Part shown: positions 8,099 to 16,523 of the stretch, piece after piece
How positions within the stretch are numbered: the first letter of the stretch is position 1
How the letters are laid out: each line of letters begins with the position of its first letter
Assembly: GCA_002796245.1 (NCBI GenBank)
Contig: PCWT01000008.1
Coordinates: 14,448 to 59,447, forward strand
From: Gammaproteobacteria bacterium CG11_big_fil_rev_8_21_14_0_20_46_22
GTDB taxonomy: Bacteria > Pseudomonadota > Gammaproteobacteria > UBA12402
Length of the DNA stretch: 45,000 bases
Reading direction: 5' to 3'
Made by a program: the position numbers and the translations under genes
The notes under the pieces: generated by a model
Databases searched by the model: none
What the model saw: the letters and a program-made list of their open reading frames with translations, nothing else
What the model was told of the DNA's origin: nothing

Positions 8099-9333
8099 TG
8101 AGCCTATTCAACACGGTTGCGATCATTTTATTCATAGCCATGGTGATTACCTACATCAACCATCGCTTTATCAAATTGCATACAACGATTGCGACCATGG
8201 CCGCCGCACTCATTGTTTCGATTATCATTTCTTTACTGAATCACATCGGCCTGCACGAATACCACCACGAAGTGCGAGAGTTTGTCGCGCATATTGATTT
8301 TCACAAACTGGTGATGAATTTCATGCTAGGCCTGCTGCTCTTTGCCGGCAGCCTGACCATTGATCTCACCCAACTCAAACAACAACGCTTGGAAATTGGC
8401 GTCTTGGCCTTTGTCAGCACCATTGCTTCAGCGTTTATTATCGCCACCGTTTTATATTATTTACTGCAGCTTTTTGGTGTGCCCATGGGCTACGCGTATT
8501 GTTTATTGTTCGGCAGCTTAATTTCCCCCACCGACCCCATCGCCGTGCTAGCCATCTTTAAACAAGTGGGGGCGCCGAAAAACCTAGAAACGGCGGTATC
8601 TGCCGAAGCTTTGTTTAACGATGGCGTGGGTGTTGTCTTGTTTATCACGGCCTATCATGTAGCCTTTGGCGGCGGACATGTGCATGCTGGCGATGTGATC
8701 TGGCTATTTTGTCGCGAAGCCATTGGCGGCTTAATTTACGGTATTGTGTTCGGTTATATCTTGTGCGTATTGTTGCGCCCTTTGCGCGATATGAAATTAG
8801 AGATCATGTTCTCGATCATTATGGTGATCGCCGCCTACGCGTTGGCCCAATCCATTGAAATCTCAGGGCCATTGGCCATGGTGGCCGCGGGTATTTTTGT
8901 GGCGAACTTTCGCCGCCACGAAACCCTGCTGCCTTTGTCACGCCATTACATGGAAAACATTTGGGAGATGATCGACGAGATTTTAAATACGGTGTTATTT
9001 TTACTGCTGGGTTTTGAAATTTTAGTGGTGAACTATGACTGGACGAAAATCATCGTCTCACTCTGCGTGATTGCGCTGACTTTACTCGTGCGTTACTTAG
9101 TGGTGGCCTTACCGATGACCGCGCTTCGCCCGTGGCGACAAAAAATCCCTTATGCCATCAGTATTTTAAGCTGGGGTGGTTTACGCGGTGGTCTCGCCGT
9201 AGCATTAGCGCTGGCGCTACCCGCCGGTGAGATCCGCTCTTGGATTTTAGCGCTCACCTACGCGGTGGTGGTGTTCTCGATACTCGTTCAAGGCACCACC
9301 ATCAAGCCGCTGGTGCGATTAAGCCGCCGCTGA
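8098..9333 (+). CDS. CPA1-family cation:proton antiporter (NhaP type)
   Basis: Inner-membrane exchanger that brings protons in and expels Na+ or K+, serving pH and salt balance. The 411-residue protein is almost wholly hydrophobic with about twelve helices. The ion-binding motif SPTDPIAV is at residues 143-150 and the companion LFNDGVGV at 172-179, which carries the key Asp175. The conserved GGLRGGLAVALAL segment is near the C-terminus. It lacks the long cytosolic tail of some NhaP proteins. Translation is coupled to the upstream ABC ATPase by a one-base overlap, an unusual partner that suggests joint regulation. It converges on the next gene with a 15-base overlap of 3' ends. Confidence 0.92.
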   Translation: MSLFNTVAIILFIAMVITYINHRFIKLHTTIATMAAALIVSIIISLLNHIGLHEYHHEVREFVAHIDFHKLVMNFMLGLLLFAGSLTIDLTQLKQQRLEIGVLAFVSTIASAFIIATVLYYLLQLFGVPMGYAYCLLFGSLISPTDPIAVLAIFKQVGAPKNLETAVSAEALFNDGVGVVLFITAYHVAFGGGHVHAGDVIWLFCREAIGGLIYGIVFGYILCVLLRPLRDMKLEIMFSIIMVIAAYALAQSIEISGPLAMVAAGIFVANFRRHETLLPLSRHYMENIWEMIDEILNTVLFLLLGFEILVVNYDWTKIIVSLCVIALTLLVRYLVVALPMTALRPWRQKIPYAISILSWGGLRGGLAVALALALPAGEIRSWILALTYAVVVFSILVQGTTIKPLVRLSRR

Positions 9334-10083
9334 AGCAGCAACCGAGGCAGTGGCAGCTGCTTTATCAGAACCTGCAACAACGTTCTGTTGCGCACGATCA
9401 TGAGCAAGCCACCAATCAAGCCCCACAGTTAGCATACCCAAAAAACAACCGGCACTCGCCCCCCAGAAAACCAAGGGCGCACCGCCTAGCATGGCACCGC
9501 CTACGCAAGCCGCAACGCCTGAAAACAACAAGGCCGTAAAAATATTGGGAATCGCATGGTGTCGCCTGCTCGCATTTGAAATAACAGAAGCTGCCGCATG
9601 CAAGCTGGCAGCTAATGCGATGCCAATCATCACCGATGTAAAGCCTTTCGCATCAATCGTCGTATTTTCTTGCTGCTCTTGAGTCGAGCCAAAGTGAGTC
9701 ACGATAGACCCGGTGACAAAAACAGCCCCAGCAAGGTTTGCAAGCGCATTGAGAAAACTTGAGCACATCATCAGCACCTTGGCCGCTTTTGGGGGCTCAA
9801 CAGCCTGAGGTATTAGCGGCGCACTTTCGCCTCCTGATGGAGTTTTTTGGCGCAAACTTCTTGCCAAGCGAATACCATTAAATAAGCCAAAACCCGTCTC
9901 GCTAAGCTGGCCAACCAGCACCCCTGCGATAAACCAAAAAGCCGCAGTGCTGCTAACCCAGGCAAGGTTAGTAAAAACGCCCAAAGTTACAGCTAACGAC
10001 GGCAAAAGAATCGACACGGCAATACCGCGCTGAGCCACCTCGGCTCGGGGCAATACCGCACAACATTTGGTTTCTTCAGACAT
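9319..10083 (-). CDS. Hypothetical multi-pass membrane protein
   Basis: I do not recognise this protein. The 254 residues contain about six hydrophobic segments: near residues 20-42, 45-70, 105-130, 150-170 and two after 180. They are small-residue rich (Ala, Gly, Ser), and a short cytosolic stretch of charged and proline residues (RQKTPSGGESAPLIPQAVEPPK) lies near 80-105. The C-terminus is an Ala/Ser-rich tail. The ATG at 10083 has a clear GAGGTG ribosome site; an upstream GTG is less likely. Its last 15 bases overlap the end of the antiporter gene on the other strand. No neighbour suggests a function; the adjacent orphan HAD-like gene lies in the same direction upstream. Confidence 0.75.
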   Translation of the reverse strand: MSEETKCCAVLPRAEVAQRGIAVSILLPSLAVTLGVFTNLAWVSSTAAFWFIAGVLVGQLSETGFGLFNGIRLARSLRQKTPSGGESAPLIPQAVEPPKAAKVLMMCSSFLNALANLAGAVFVTGSIVTHFGSTQEQQENTTIDAKGFTSVMIGIALAASLHAAASVISNASRRHHAIPNIFTALLFSGVAACVGGAMLGGAPLVFWGASAGCFLGMLTVGLDWWLAHDRAQQNVVAGSDKAAATASVAASAAA

Positions 10084-10145
10084 AATGATCACCTCAATGA
10101 ATTTTGGGCCAATGCTAGACCCGAATGCTTAAGGAATTATTAAGA

Positions 10146-11252
10146 CTATTGTGGCACTGTCTGCGCAGAAAGATCCCGCATGATTCCGGGCACAACAGGG
10201 GATAACTCGCCCTCTTCTGTGAAAAATACTGGTGAAATCCTAGCTCGGCGTCGACACAAGCACCCCACAGACCTTGAGGTCTGTTTTTCACTGAGCGCAT
10301 TGACCTGGGCCAACAGCTGGGCCGGTAGGCTATTCGAATCATTCAGCAACTCCTTGAGCTCATTATAACGAGCAGAATCTTCCAAGCGAGCGATCGCTTG
10401 AAATACGTAGCAGTCTATCAAACCTCGTCTTCGTCCCTTACCGATTAAACCTGGCGAGAGAATTTTCGCCCGCTCACGCAAATCTAGATCAGGGCAACGC
10501 GCCAAAAGATACTGAAAGTACGCCAAACGCTGATAAACAGGATCAGAAAACGTTTTAGCAAACACAGCTTCAGCCAATTTGTTTAAAATCGTCTCAAAGT
10601 GTTGAGCGGCAAGACCTTCTGCATGCTCAGCTAGCAATTTCTCTGCTTTTCGCTCAGTTTTTAGCCCAAGTTCATTGCCATCGCGATCAAACAGTTTATG
10701 GCTTAACACATTCGCCGATACTCCTAAGATCCCGCGCTCTTTGTACGCCGCCAAAACACCAGGATCATCATCAATGGCAATAATGTCACGAGAATCAACA
10801 CCATGCTTTTTCGCTGCGATCAGTGCGCTTAAGGCCTTATTGTGCTGAGTGAGCACGAAGCTAAAACATTTTTTCTGATGCTTGAGCGGTCTCTCGACTT
10901 TTTGATCCAGGCTGTGATAAACATGCTGGGCTCTAGGCTCACGATCAGGAACCCAGATTTGCACGCTATTTTCTTGCCGATTAAACCAAGAGGGGCGACC
11001 GCGCTCAAACTCTTCTTTTAACCCCTTGCACACTTCCATACAAAGATCATCAAAACCTTGCTTGTTTGTGATCACGATGCTAGCAAACTGAAGCTTAACG
11101 CCAAAAAAACCTGCGATCCCGCGCATGAGATCAAGCGCTAAGATAATATCTTTCGGATTCTTATTCCAAGCCTCTGAGGCTGTCTCTTTCAAAAAATTCA
11201 AGAGTGTACCGTCAACATCCCAAGCCAACAGCACTTTTTTTATTCTTCTCAT
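10146..11252 (-). CDS. Orphan HAD-like hydrolase
   Basis: The N-terminus has the haloacid dehalogenase signature WDVDGTLLNF, with Asp12 and Asp14 as likely nucleophile and acid. A later IAIDDDPGVL (Asp161-Asp163) fits HAD motif IV, and ITN near residue 62 fits motif II. This supports a phosphatase-like fold; the substrate is unknown. About 200 further residues, mostly helical and charged, match nothing I recognise, giving 368 in all. The last 45 residues are Arg/Cys rich (SVGCLCRRRARIS) and come from DNA with a perfect short palindrome at 10267-10284, so the tail may be a recent alteration. Start: ATG at 11252; a GTG three codons earlier is possible. A secreted effector role is conceivable but unproven. 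Confidence 0.7.
   Translation of the reverse strand: MRRIKKVLLAWDVDGTLLNFLKETASEAWNKNPKDIILALDLMRGIAGFFGVKLQFASIVITNKQGFDDLCMEVCKGLKEEFERGRPSWFNRQENSVQIWVPDREPRAQHVYHSLDQKVERPLKHQKKCFSFVLTQHNKALSALIAAKKHGVDSRDIIAIDDDPGVLAAYKERGILGVSANVLSHKLFDRDGNELGLKTERKAEKLLAEHAEGLAAQHFETILNKLAEAVFAKTFSDPVYQRLAYFQYLLARCPDLDLRERAKILSPGLIGKGRRRGLIDCYVFQAIARLEDSARYNELKELLNDSNSLPAQLLAQVNALSEKQTSRSVGCLCRRRARISPVFFTEEGELSPVVPGIMRDLSAQTVPQ
10267..10288 (+). other. Terminator-like palindrome inside the HAD-like gene
   Basis: ACAGACCT and AGGTCTGT form a perfect 8-bp stem with a two-base loop, followed by five T on the plus strand. On that strand it looks like an intrinsic terminator, which would act on antisense transcripts. 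It lies about 45 codons before the end of the HAD-like gene. Confidence 0.5.
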
Positions 11253-11319
11253 TATGGTCACTCTTAGAGATGGCTGGAAACCAGCTTACACCCAAAAGCT
11301 TAACCTTTTATGAAGACAA

Positions 11320-12732
11320 CTATTTTAAAGCCTGATACGCCGCCAACGCCCGATCTCGCGCCATCTTATGATCCACCATGGGCTCTGGGTAATTTCTTCC
11401 CAGTTTAACACCGGCACTTTCCAAAATTTTTTCAGACGCGGCCCAGGGTTGATGCACGTATTTATTCGGTAAATCCGCAATTTCAGGCACCCAACGGCGA
11501 ACATACTCACCCTGTGCATCGAACTTTTCGCCTTGAAGTACCGGGTTAAACATTCGAAAATACGGCGCAGCATCGGCGCCACAACCCGCCACCCACTGCC
11601 AACTGGCGCTATTGTTCGCTAAATCCGCATCGAGCAAGGTATCCCAAAACCATTGCTCACCACGGCGCCAGTCGATTAACAAATGCTTTATTAAAAATGA
11701 AGCAACGACCATGCGCACGCGATTATGCATAGTGCCTGTCACCCAAAGCTCACGCATCCCCGCATCCACAATCGGGTAACCCGTTTGACCACGACACCAT
11801 TGCTCAAAGGCTTTGTCACTTTTCGACCAAGCCATACCATTAAAGAGCGGCTTGAAATTTTTGCTCGGCAAGTCCGGGTTGTAATGCAACAGCGACATGG
11901 AAAACTCGCGCCAACCCATCTCTGACAAAAACTTTTCAATCGCAGCGGATAAATGTGGTGATTCGCTTGAAAGCGCTAATAGCTCAATGCAAAGTTGGTT
12001 CACACTGATTTCACCAAAGTGCAGATGCGGCGACAGATGCGACGTGGCTCGGATAGCCGGTATGTCACGCCCTGTCGCGTAATCGGCCAAACCCTCTTCC
12101 ACAAAACGCTCAAACGCTTTTTTAGCGCCGATCTCACCGGGCTGCCAGTGTGGCTCAAAGGATTTCGCCCAGTTGGGTTTTTCGGGCAATAATCTCCAAT
12201 CGTCTAAAAGCTCAGAAGCCGCTGGCTTAGCTTGAGCTAAAGAGCCCAAACGTTTGACTGGGTGCAATACGATCTGCCGACGCAGAGCACGCCAAAACGG
12301 GGTAAACACTTTAAAATACTCACCCTGACCGTTGAGCACTTGCCCGGGTGCATGCAAATAATTCCCCTGAAAAACCTTACACTCGACCGATTGCTCTATA
12401 AGCCAATCTTTTAAACGCTTGTCTTTCTCAAGCCAAGCTGGCTCGTACACGCGGTGCCACACCACCGCATTCACCTTATGAGACTTTATGAGCTCGGCAA
12501 AAATAGTTTTGGGGTCGCCGCTGCGCAAGATAAGCTGCACACCTCGCTTAGCTAAAGTGTTCTCAAGCGTCGTTAAGCTATGGTGCAACCACCAATTTTG
12601 CGCCTCACCCTGATCACTTTCATCATAAATATAGAGTGGTAGCACGCTCAAACCGCTGCTCGCTGCATACTGCAAGGCTGCATGATCAACCAGACGCAAA
12701 TCCCTGCGAAACCAAACAATGATGGACGACAC
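11320..12732 (-). CDS. phrB: Deoxyribodipyrimidine photolyase
   Basis: Light-driven repair of cyclobutane pyrimidine dimers, using FADH- and an antenna cofactor. The 470 residues match the class I CPD photolyase length. The N-terminal antenna domain starts IIVWFRRDLRLVDHAAL, and the C-terminal FAD domain includes MGWREFSM, the GYPIVDAGMREL stretch, HNRVRM, and WQWVAGCGADAAPYFRMFNP, where the conserved Trp/Asn cluster contacts FAD and DNA. The start is GTG at 12732, supported by AAGGAG six bases upstream. The gene stands alone on the minus strand and is divergent from the DUF1704 gene. A member of the cryptochrome side of the family cannot be fully excluded, but the motifs favour repair. Confidence 0.95.
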   Translation of the reverse strand: MSSIIVWFRRDLRLVDHAALQYAASSGLSVLPLYIYDESDQGEAQNWWLHHSLTTLENTLAKRGVQLILRSGDPKTIFAELIKSHKVNAVVWHRVYEPAWLEKDKRLKDWLIEQSVECKVFQGNYLHAPGQVLNGQGEYFKVFTPFWRALRRQIVLHPVKRLGSLAQAKPAASELLDDWRLLPEKPNWAKSFEPHWQPGEIGAKKAFERFVEEGLADYATGRDIPAIRATSHLSPHLHFGEISVNQLCIELLALSSESPHLSAAIEKFLSEMGWREFSMSLLHYNPDLPSKNFKPLFNGMAWSKSDKAFEQWCRGQTGYPIVDAGMRELWVTGTMHNRVRMVVASFLIKHLLIDWRRGEQWFWDTLLDADLANNSASWQWVAGCGADAAPYFRMFNPVLQGEKFDAQGEYVRRWVPEIADLPNKYVHQPWAASEKILESAGVKLGRNYPEPMVDHKMARDRALAAYQALK

Positions 12733-12831
12733 AAAACACTCCTTACGCTTTCGCTGAAACTATAACATACACTTGTTAAAGCGTGTAATATCCGCTAACG
12801 TCGTAGTATCCGAATCATGAAGGGATTGATC

Positions 12832-14229
12832 ATGCTCAGAAAAGCTAAAACGACGACTAAAAGTACCATTAAGCAAATAAAAACGTCCCTACCCAAACCG
12901 ATCAAGAAAATCCCAATTGATGGAGTGCGCATCAATGGCAAGTTGCTCACCAAAGAGCAAAAAATTATCCGAAAACTCTCTGATCGCATTGTCAGAGCAC
13001 AGCGCCCCATCCGTATTTTAGAAGCCATTCGCTGGGAAGATGATGTTAGACGCACCTTCTTTAAGTCCAAGTTTAAAAAATTGCCAAAAGTGAACGCCGC
13101 CTATTACAAAAAGAAAAAAATCGCTTATAACTTTGACGAAAAAATTGGGGAATTTGAACACATTGAAGCGAAAATTCGCTCGCAGCTCGGCCAATTTTGT
13201 AGCGCAAGCCGCATGATGCAAGCCATGTGCCAAGAGTACGTTTCTGTTTTGAAAATGCTAAAAAGCCGCGGCACGCCGGATTTTGGCTTATATTCTTCAC
13301 ACCTTTATGGCTCAACGAGTGATGCGCTATACGCAGGTGCGCCAAAACTGCGCGACATTGCGGCCAATATCGCCGAAACCTTAGAAAACATCGCCGGACA
13401 GGCGAAAAACAAGCGTGATGACAAACGCTACAGCGCGAAAGAAGCGGCTGCCATTATGCAAACCAAGCTTCGTCACTATTTTCATGCGCACGAACATCGT
13501 ATCAAAGTGTCCGCGAGCTCAGATATCGTCGCCGATGCCGCCGCCGGTGCTGAGCAAATTAAAATGAATTCGAAAGTACGATTCAGCGATAGAAACATTC
13601 GCCAACTGGAAGTACACGAAGGCTGGGTGCATTTGGGCACCACCTTAAACGGCTTGGAGCAACCGATTTGTACTTTCCTCAGTAAAGGCACGCCCTCTGC
13701 GACTATCACCCAAGAAGGGCTTGCGATCATTGTTGAAGTTTTATCATTGTCGTGCTACCCGTCTCGCGTTGCACGCATCAACAACCGTGTTATCGCCACT
13801 GACATGGCACAAAACGGCGCGGACTTTATTGAAGTATTTAACTACTTTATGGAACACGCTCACGACGAGCACGAAGCCTACAACAATACAGCCCGTATTT
13901 TTAGAGGCAGTACAGCTAACGGCAAACCCTTCACTAAAGATTTAGCGTACACAAAAGGCTTTATCTCGATTTATAATTTTTTGCGATTAGCCTTCCAAAA
14001 AGGGCAGTTTGATATTATCCCCATGCTGTTTGCCGGCAAAACCACCCTGGAAAATTTAAACACGATTGTGGATATGCACGAAGATGGCTTGGTGATTGCA
14101 CCGCGTTATGTACCACCACAATTCACCGACCCCGCCGCCTTAGCAGCTTGGGCAGCGTATTCAACCAGCTTATCGAGCTTGAGCATGCGCAAGATGGAAG
14201 GTGACTTTAAAAGCTTATTGCGGGAATAA
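12832..14229 (+). CDS. DUF1704 putative zinc metallopeptidase (QEGLA-motif protein)
   Basis: Member of the DUF1704 family, sometimes called flavohemoglobin expression-modulating QEGLA-motif proteins and related to tyrosine/MATCAP-type carboxypeptidases. Two signature motifs are present: HEGWVH, a HExxH zinc-binding motif at residues 262-267, and TQEGLA with QEGLA at 294-298, whose Glu would complete the site. The protein has 465 residues with a basic N-terminus and no signal peptide, so it is probably cytosolic. The ATG at 12832 has AAGGGA seven bases upstream and is preferred to the ATG at 12817. A peptidase function is inferred from the family; the substrate is unknown. It is a single gene, divergent from phrB. 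Confidence 0.85.
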   Translation: MLRKAKTTTKSTIKQIKTSLPKPIKKIPIDGVRINGKLLTKEQKIIRKLSDRIVRAQRPIRILEAIRWEDDVRRTFFKSKFKKLPKVNAAYYKKKKIAYNFDEKIGEFEHIEAKIRSQLGQFCSASRMMQAMCQEYVSVLKMLKSRGTPDFGLYSSHLYGSTSDALYAGAPKLRDIAANIAETLENIAGQAKNKRDDKRYSAKEAAAIMQTKLRHYFHAHEHRIKVSASSDIVADAAAGAEQIKMNSKVRFSDRNIRQLEVHEGWVHLGTTLNGLEQPICTFLSKGTPSATITQEGLAIIVEVLSLSCYPSRVARINNRVIATDMAQNGADFIEVFNYFMEHAHDEHEAYNNTARIFRGSTANGKPFTKDLAYTKGFISIYNFLRLAFQKGQFDIIPMLFAGKTTLENLNTIVDMHEDGLVIAPRYVPPQFTDPAALAAWAAYSTSLSSLSMRKMEGDFKSLLRE

Positions 14230-14253
14230 AAAAAGAGCTGCAACTGCAGCTCT
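14228..14253 (-). terminator. Intrinsic terminator downstream of mltB
   Basis: AGAGCTGC at 14234-14241 pairs with GCAGCTCT at 14246-14253. Read on the minus strand the hairpin is followed by a run of T (14228-14233), fitting the end of the mltB transcript about 85 bases past its stop. On the plus strand the following T-run is weak, though it may also stop the DUF1704 gene. Confidence 0.7.
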
Positions 14254-14335
14254 CTTAAATAAAGCGAAACGCGAATAGTCTAACCGGCACAAGCGAAGCC
14301 CATTGCGGTCATCCCGCACCAATTGTAAACAGACC

Positions 14336-15352
14336 CTAAAGTTTTTCATGATAATGACTTTCCAAATACTCGCTCACTTGCGCCTTAGGCAAGCTGATCA
14401 CATTCGCCAAGTGCTTGACCGTGATCACATAATAAATCGAGTGATTCCAGGCATACAACACTTTGTAATTTTTAAACAACATAAAAAACTGATCGCCGAG
14501 CTTTACCACAGACACTTGCTCACGCTTGTAAGCCGACACATCCTGATCAGCCACAAGACCGCGCTGCAACCAAAACGCCAGCGGGAAGTGATGGCGCGTG
14601 CCAAGCAAGGAGTACGGCACGTGTGATTTAAAGCGCACCGGCATCACGATCGGCTTCTTATATTCCCAGCCGTAACGATGCAAAGAATAGGCAATCGAAC
14701 CCAACACATCCGGCGTGCTGTGCCAGATATCTTTTTTACCGTCGTGATTAAAATCCACGGCATAGTCATAATAATGCGTGGGCATAAACTGCGGCTGACC
14801 CATCGCACCGGCCCAAGAACCCTTAAGGTCTTTGAAATCCACATCGCCACGCTGAACAATTTTCAAGGCATAGCGTAATTCTTTGTAAAAATACGTCGAG
14901 CGCGGCGAATCGTAAATCAACGTGGCTAGTGTCGAAATCTCGGGGAATTTTCCTTCCACACGACCATAGCTTGACTCCAAACCCAATAGAGCCACCACGT
15001 ATTTACCCTGAACATGGTAACGCGCCTCAACTTGCTTGAGCAGCGCGGCATGCTGTTGCATGTATTCATAACCTGCGCTGATACGCCCTGGCACCATCAT
15101 GTGCTTCAAATACCCTTGCAATGTTAGCTTCACCTCCGGCTGATGTTTGGACTTATACACCGTGCGGTGGTAATAACGCACCCCCTCAAAGGCTTCATTC
15201 ACCAAATGCGCCGAAAAGCCATCGTGCTCTAAACGTTGCTTGAGCGATTGAACAAACACGGGGAACGGCGGTTTGGCCGGTGTTGCACTCGCAAAAGCCA
15301 GCACGAAAAACCCCAAAGTGACAATAACTGCAATGATGCGCATGAGATTCAT
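14336..15352 (-). CDS. mltB: Membrane-bound lytic murein transglycosylase B
   Basis: Cleaves the glycan strand between MurNAc and GlcNAc with formation of 1,6-anhydroMurNAc, in periplasmic wall turnover. The 338-residue product begins with a hydrophobic signal (RIIAVIVTLGFFVLAFASA) and has no lipobox, so it is soluble or anchored by the signal. The catalytic Glu126 is in ALLGLESSYGR, followed by the SLT3-type motif GSWAGAMGQPQFMPTHYYDYAVDF near residues 177-200. The frame stays open 24 codons upstream, but AAAGGA just before 15352 and the signal peptide fix the start to MNLMRII or to MRII three codons later. A GGA-hairpin element lies in its leader, shared with the trmB 3' end. Confidence 0.93.
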   Translation of the reverse strand: MNLMRIIAVIVTLGFFVLAFASATPAKPPFPVFVQSLKQRLEHDGFSAHLVNEAFEGVRYYHRTVYKSKHQPEVKLTLQGYLKHMMVPGRISAGYEYMQQHAALLKQVEARYHVQGKYVVALLGLESSYGRVEGKFPEISTLATLIYDSPRSTYFYKELRYALKIVQRGDVDFKDLKGSWAGAMGQPQFMPTHYYDYAVDFNHDGKKDIWHSTPDVLGSIAYSLHRYGWEYKKPIVMPVRFKSHVPYSLLGTRHHFPLAFWLQRGLVADQDVSAYKREQVSVVKLGDQFFMLFKNYKVLYAWNHSIYYVITVKHLANVISLPKAQVSEYLESHYHEKL

Positions 15353-15432
15353 ATTCCTTTGAAAAAAGTGATAGTAACGGGCATTGGCAGCGATTGCAAA
15401 AACTCTACTCATACACAAAAGCACGCCTTCAA

Positions 15433-15577
15433 CTGCTTAAACGCGCTCCTCGGTTTCTTAGCCTCAAGGTTTCTCTTGCGCAGGGACGCTTTTCGCCATC
15501 CATGGCCGCTCCCTTACGGCATCCTTGCCTCCAGAGGCCCCGCGCAAGAAAAACCTTCGGCCAAGCCCCTTGAGCGC
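15433..15577 (-). repeat. GGA-hairpin element 1 (variable-stem palindrome)
   Basis: A 16-bp stem with one mismatch (15466-15481 with 15542-15557) is extended by a further perfect match of GCGCTC (15433-15438) with GAGCGC (15572-15577). On the minus strand the core holds two small hairpins, GGCAAGGATGCC (15518-15529) and GCCATGGATGGC (15495-15506), with GGA exposed in each loop 23 bases apart. It lies in the 350-base trmB-mltB gap, sense with both genes; I see no gene in the rest of that gap. Confidence 0.78.
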
Positions 15578-15702
15578 TCACTCAAACCCACCTTAGTCTC
15601 CTCAATGCACGAAAAAAAGAAAGAGATCCCGAACGAACAACAATACTAGATCGACCTTACGGCTTAGCTTGAAAACCAGGCCGAAGTGTAGGGTCAGGCG
15701 AA

Positions 15703-16386
15703 TCATTTTTTCGCGAATTGCAAATCAAACACCTTGTGCCCCAAACGAAGACCGCGTTGTTCGAACTTAGTCAAAGGACGTGAGTCTGGGCGGGCGATAT
15801 AATCATGACTGGCCGAAAGATTTTCAAACTGATCACAAGCCTTGGTGACTTCTAACATATGCTCGGCGTAATTAGCCCAGTCAGTGGCCATGTGCAACAC
15901 GCCATCCACCTGCAGTTTTTGAGCAACAAGCGCCAAAAAAGCTGGGCTGACGATACGACGCTTATGATGGCGTTTTTTATGCCAAGGATCTGGGAAAAAC
16001 AACTGCAAACGCGATAAGCTTGCATCGGGAATACAACGCGTTAACACCTCGATGGCATCCTCTTTAAACACGCGCAGATTGTTAACGCTGGCTTTCGCAG
16101 CATTATTTAGCAAAGAGCCCACGCCCGGCCTGTGCACCTCTATGCCAATAAAAAGCTTATCGGGCTCTTGCTGCGCATATTGCAACAAACCTTCGCCCAT
16201 GCCAAAACCAATTTCTAGCACCAGCGGTTTCTTCTCCCCGAAGAGCGATTCAACATTAAGCAAACCATCGTCTAAATTCAAACCGTAGGTTGACCAAAGC
16301 TCATCCAGCGCACGCGTTTGCGAGGGGGTCATGCGGCCCTCACGGCGCACGAAGCTTTGTATTTTGCGAAAGGTTTTTTGTGTCAT
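15703..16386 (-). CDS. trmB: tRNA (guanine-N7-)-methyltransferase
   Basis: Methylates G46 in the variable loop of tRNA using S-adenosylmethionine. Starting at MTQKTFRKIQ gives 227 residues, close to the usual 230-240. The SAM site LEIGFGMGEGLL is at 58-68, and the family signature FFPDPWHKKRHHKRR is at 130-144. The C-terminal SRPLTKFEQRGLRLGHKVFDLQF is also typical and carries the T-K-F-E substrate contact. The open frame extends 53 codons upstream, but that part is the complement of a hairpin element and is not credible protein. It probably follows hemE in one transcript, with a GGA-hairpin element in the gap between them. Confidence 0.95.
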   Translation of the reverse strand: MTQKTFRKIQSFVRREGRMTPSQTRALDELWSTYGLNLDDGLLNVESLFGEKKPLVLEIGFGMGEGLLQYAQQEPDKLFIGIEVHRPGVGSLLNNAAKASVNNLRVFKEDAIEVLTRCIPDASLSRLQLFFPDPWHKKRHHKRRIVSPAFLALVAQKLQVDGVLHMATDWANYAEHMLEVTKACDQFENLSASHDYIARPDSRPLTKFEQRGLRLGHKVFDLQFAKK

Positions 16387-16442
16387 GCTATTACCACTGT
16401 TATTTTTAACCCTGCCCCTTGACGCTTTTACTTGCCTCCGGC

Positions 16443-16523
16443 TTTTCTTTGTCGGGGACGATTTTCGCCATCCTGGCCGCTCTGCGACGGCATCCATGCC
16501 TCTGCAAGCCCCGACAAAGAAAA
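16443..16523 (-). repeat. GGA-hairpin element 2 (variable-stem palindrome)
   Basis: A perfect 15-bp stem (TTTTCTTTGTCGGGG at 16443-16457, complement at 16509-16523) encloses a 51-base loop. On the minus strand the loop contains GGCATGGATGCC (16489-16500) and GCCAGGATGGC (16467-16477), two small hairpins with GGA loops 22 bases apart. The core aligns with elements 1 and 3 while the stem is unrelated. It lies between hemE and trmB and is sense with both. Confidence 0.78.

Noticed and set aside
10115-10342. 75-codon minus-strand frame at the end of the HAD-like gene as a separate gene or the true tail
   Set aside because: It overlaps the better frame, has no ribosome site, and I cannot show a frameshift without homologues.
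15236-15649. 137-codon plus-strand open frame
   Set aside because: It runs antisense to mltB and then through a hairpin element; its composition comes from the palindrome, and it has no ribosome site.
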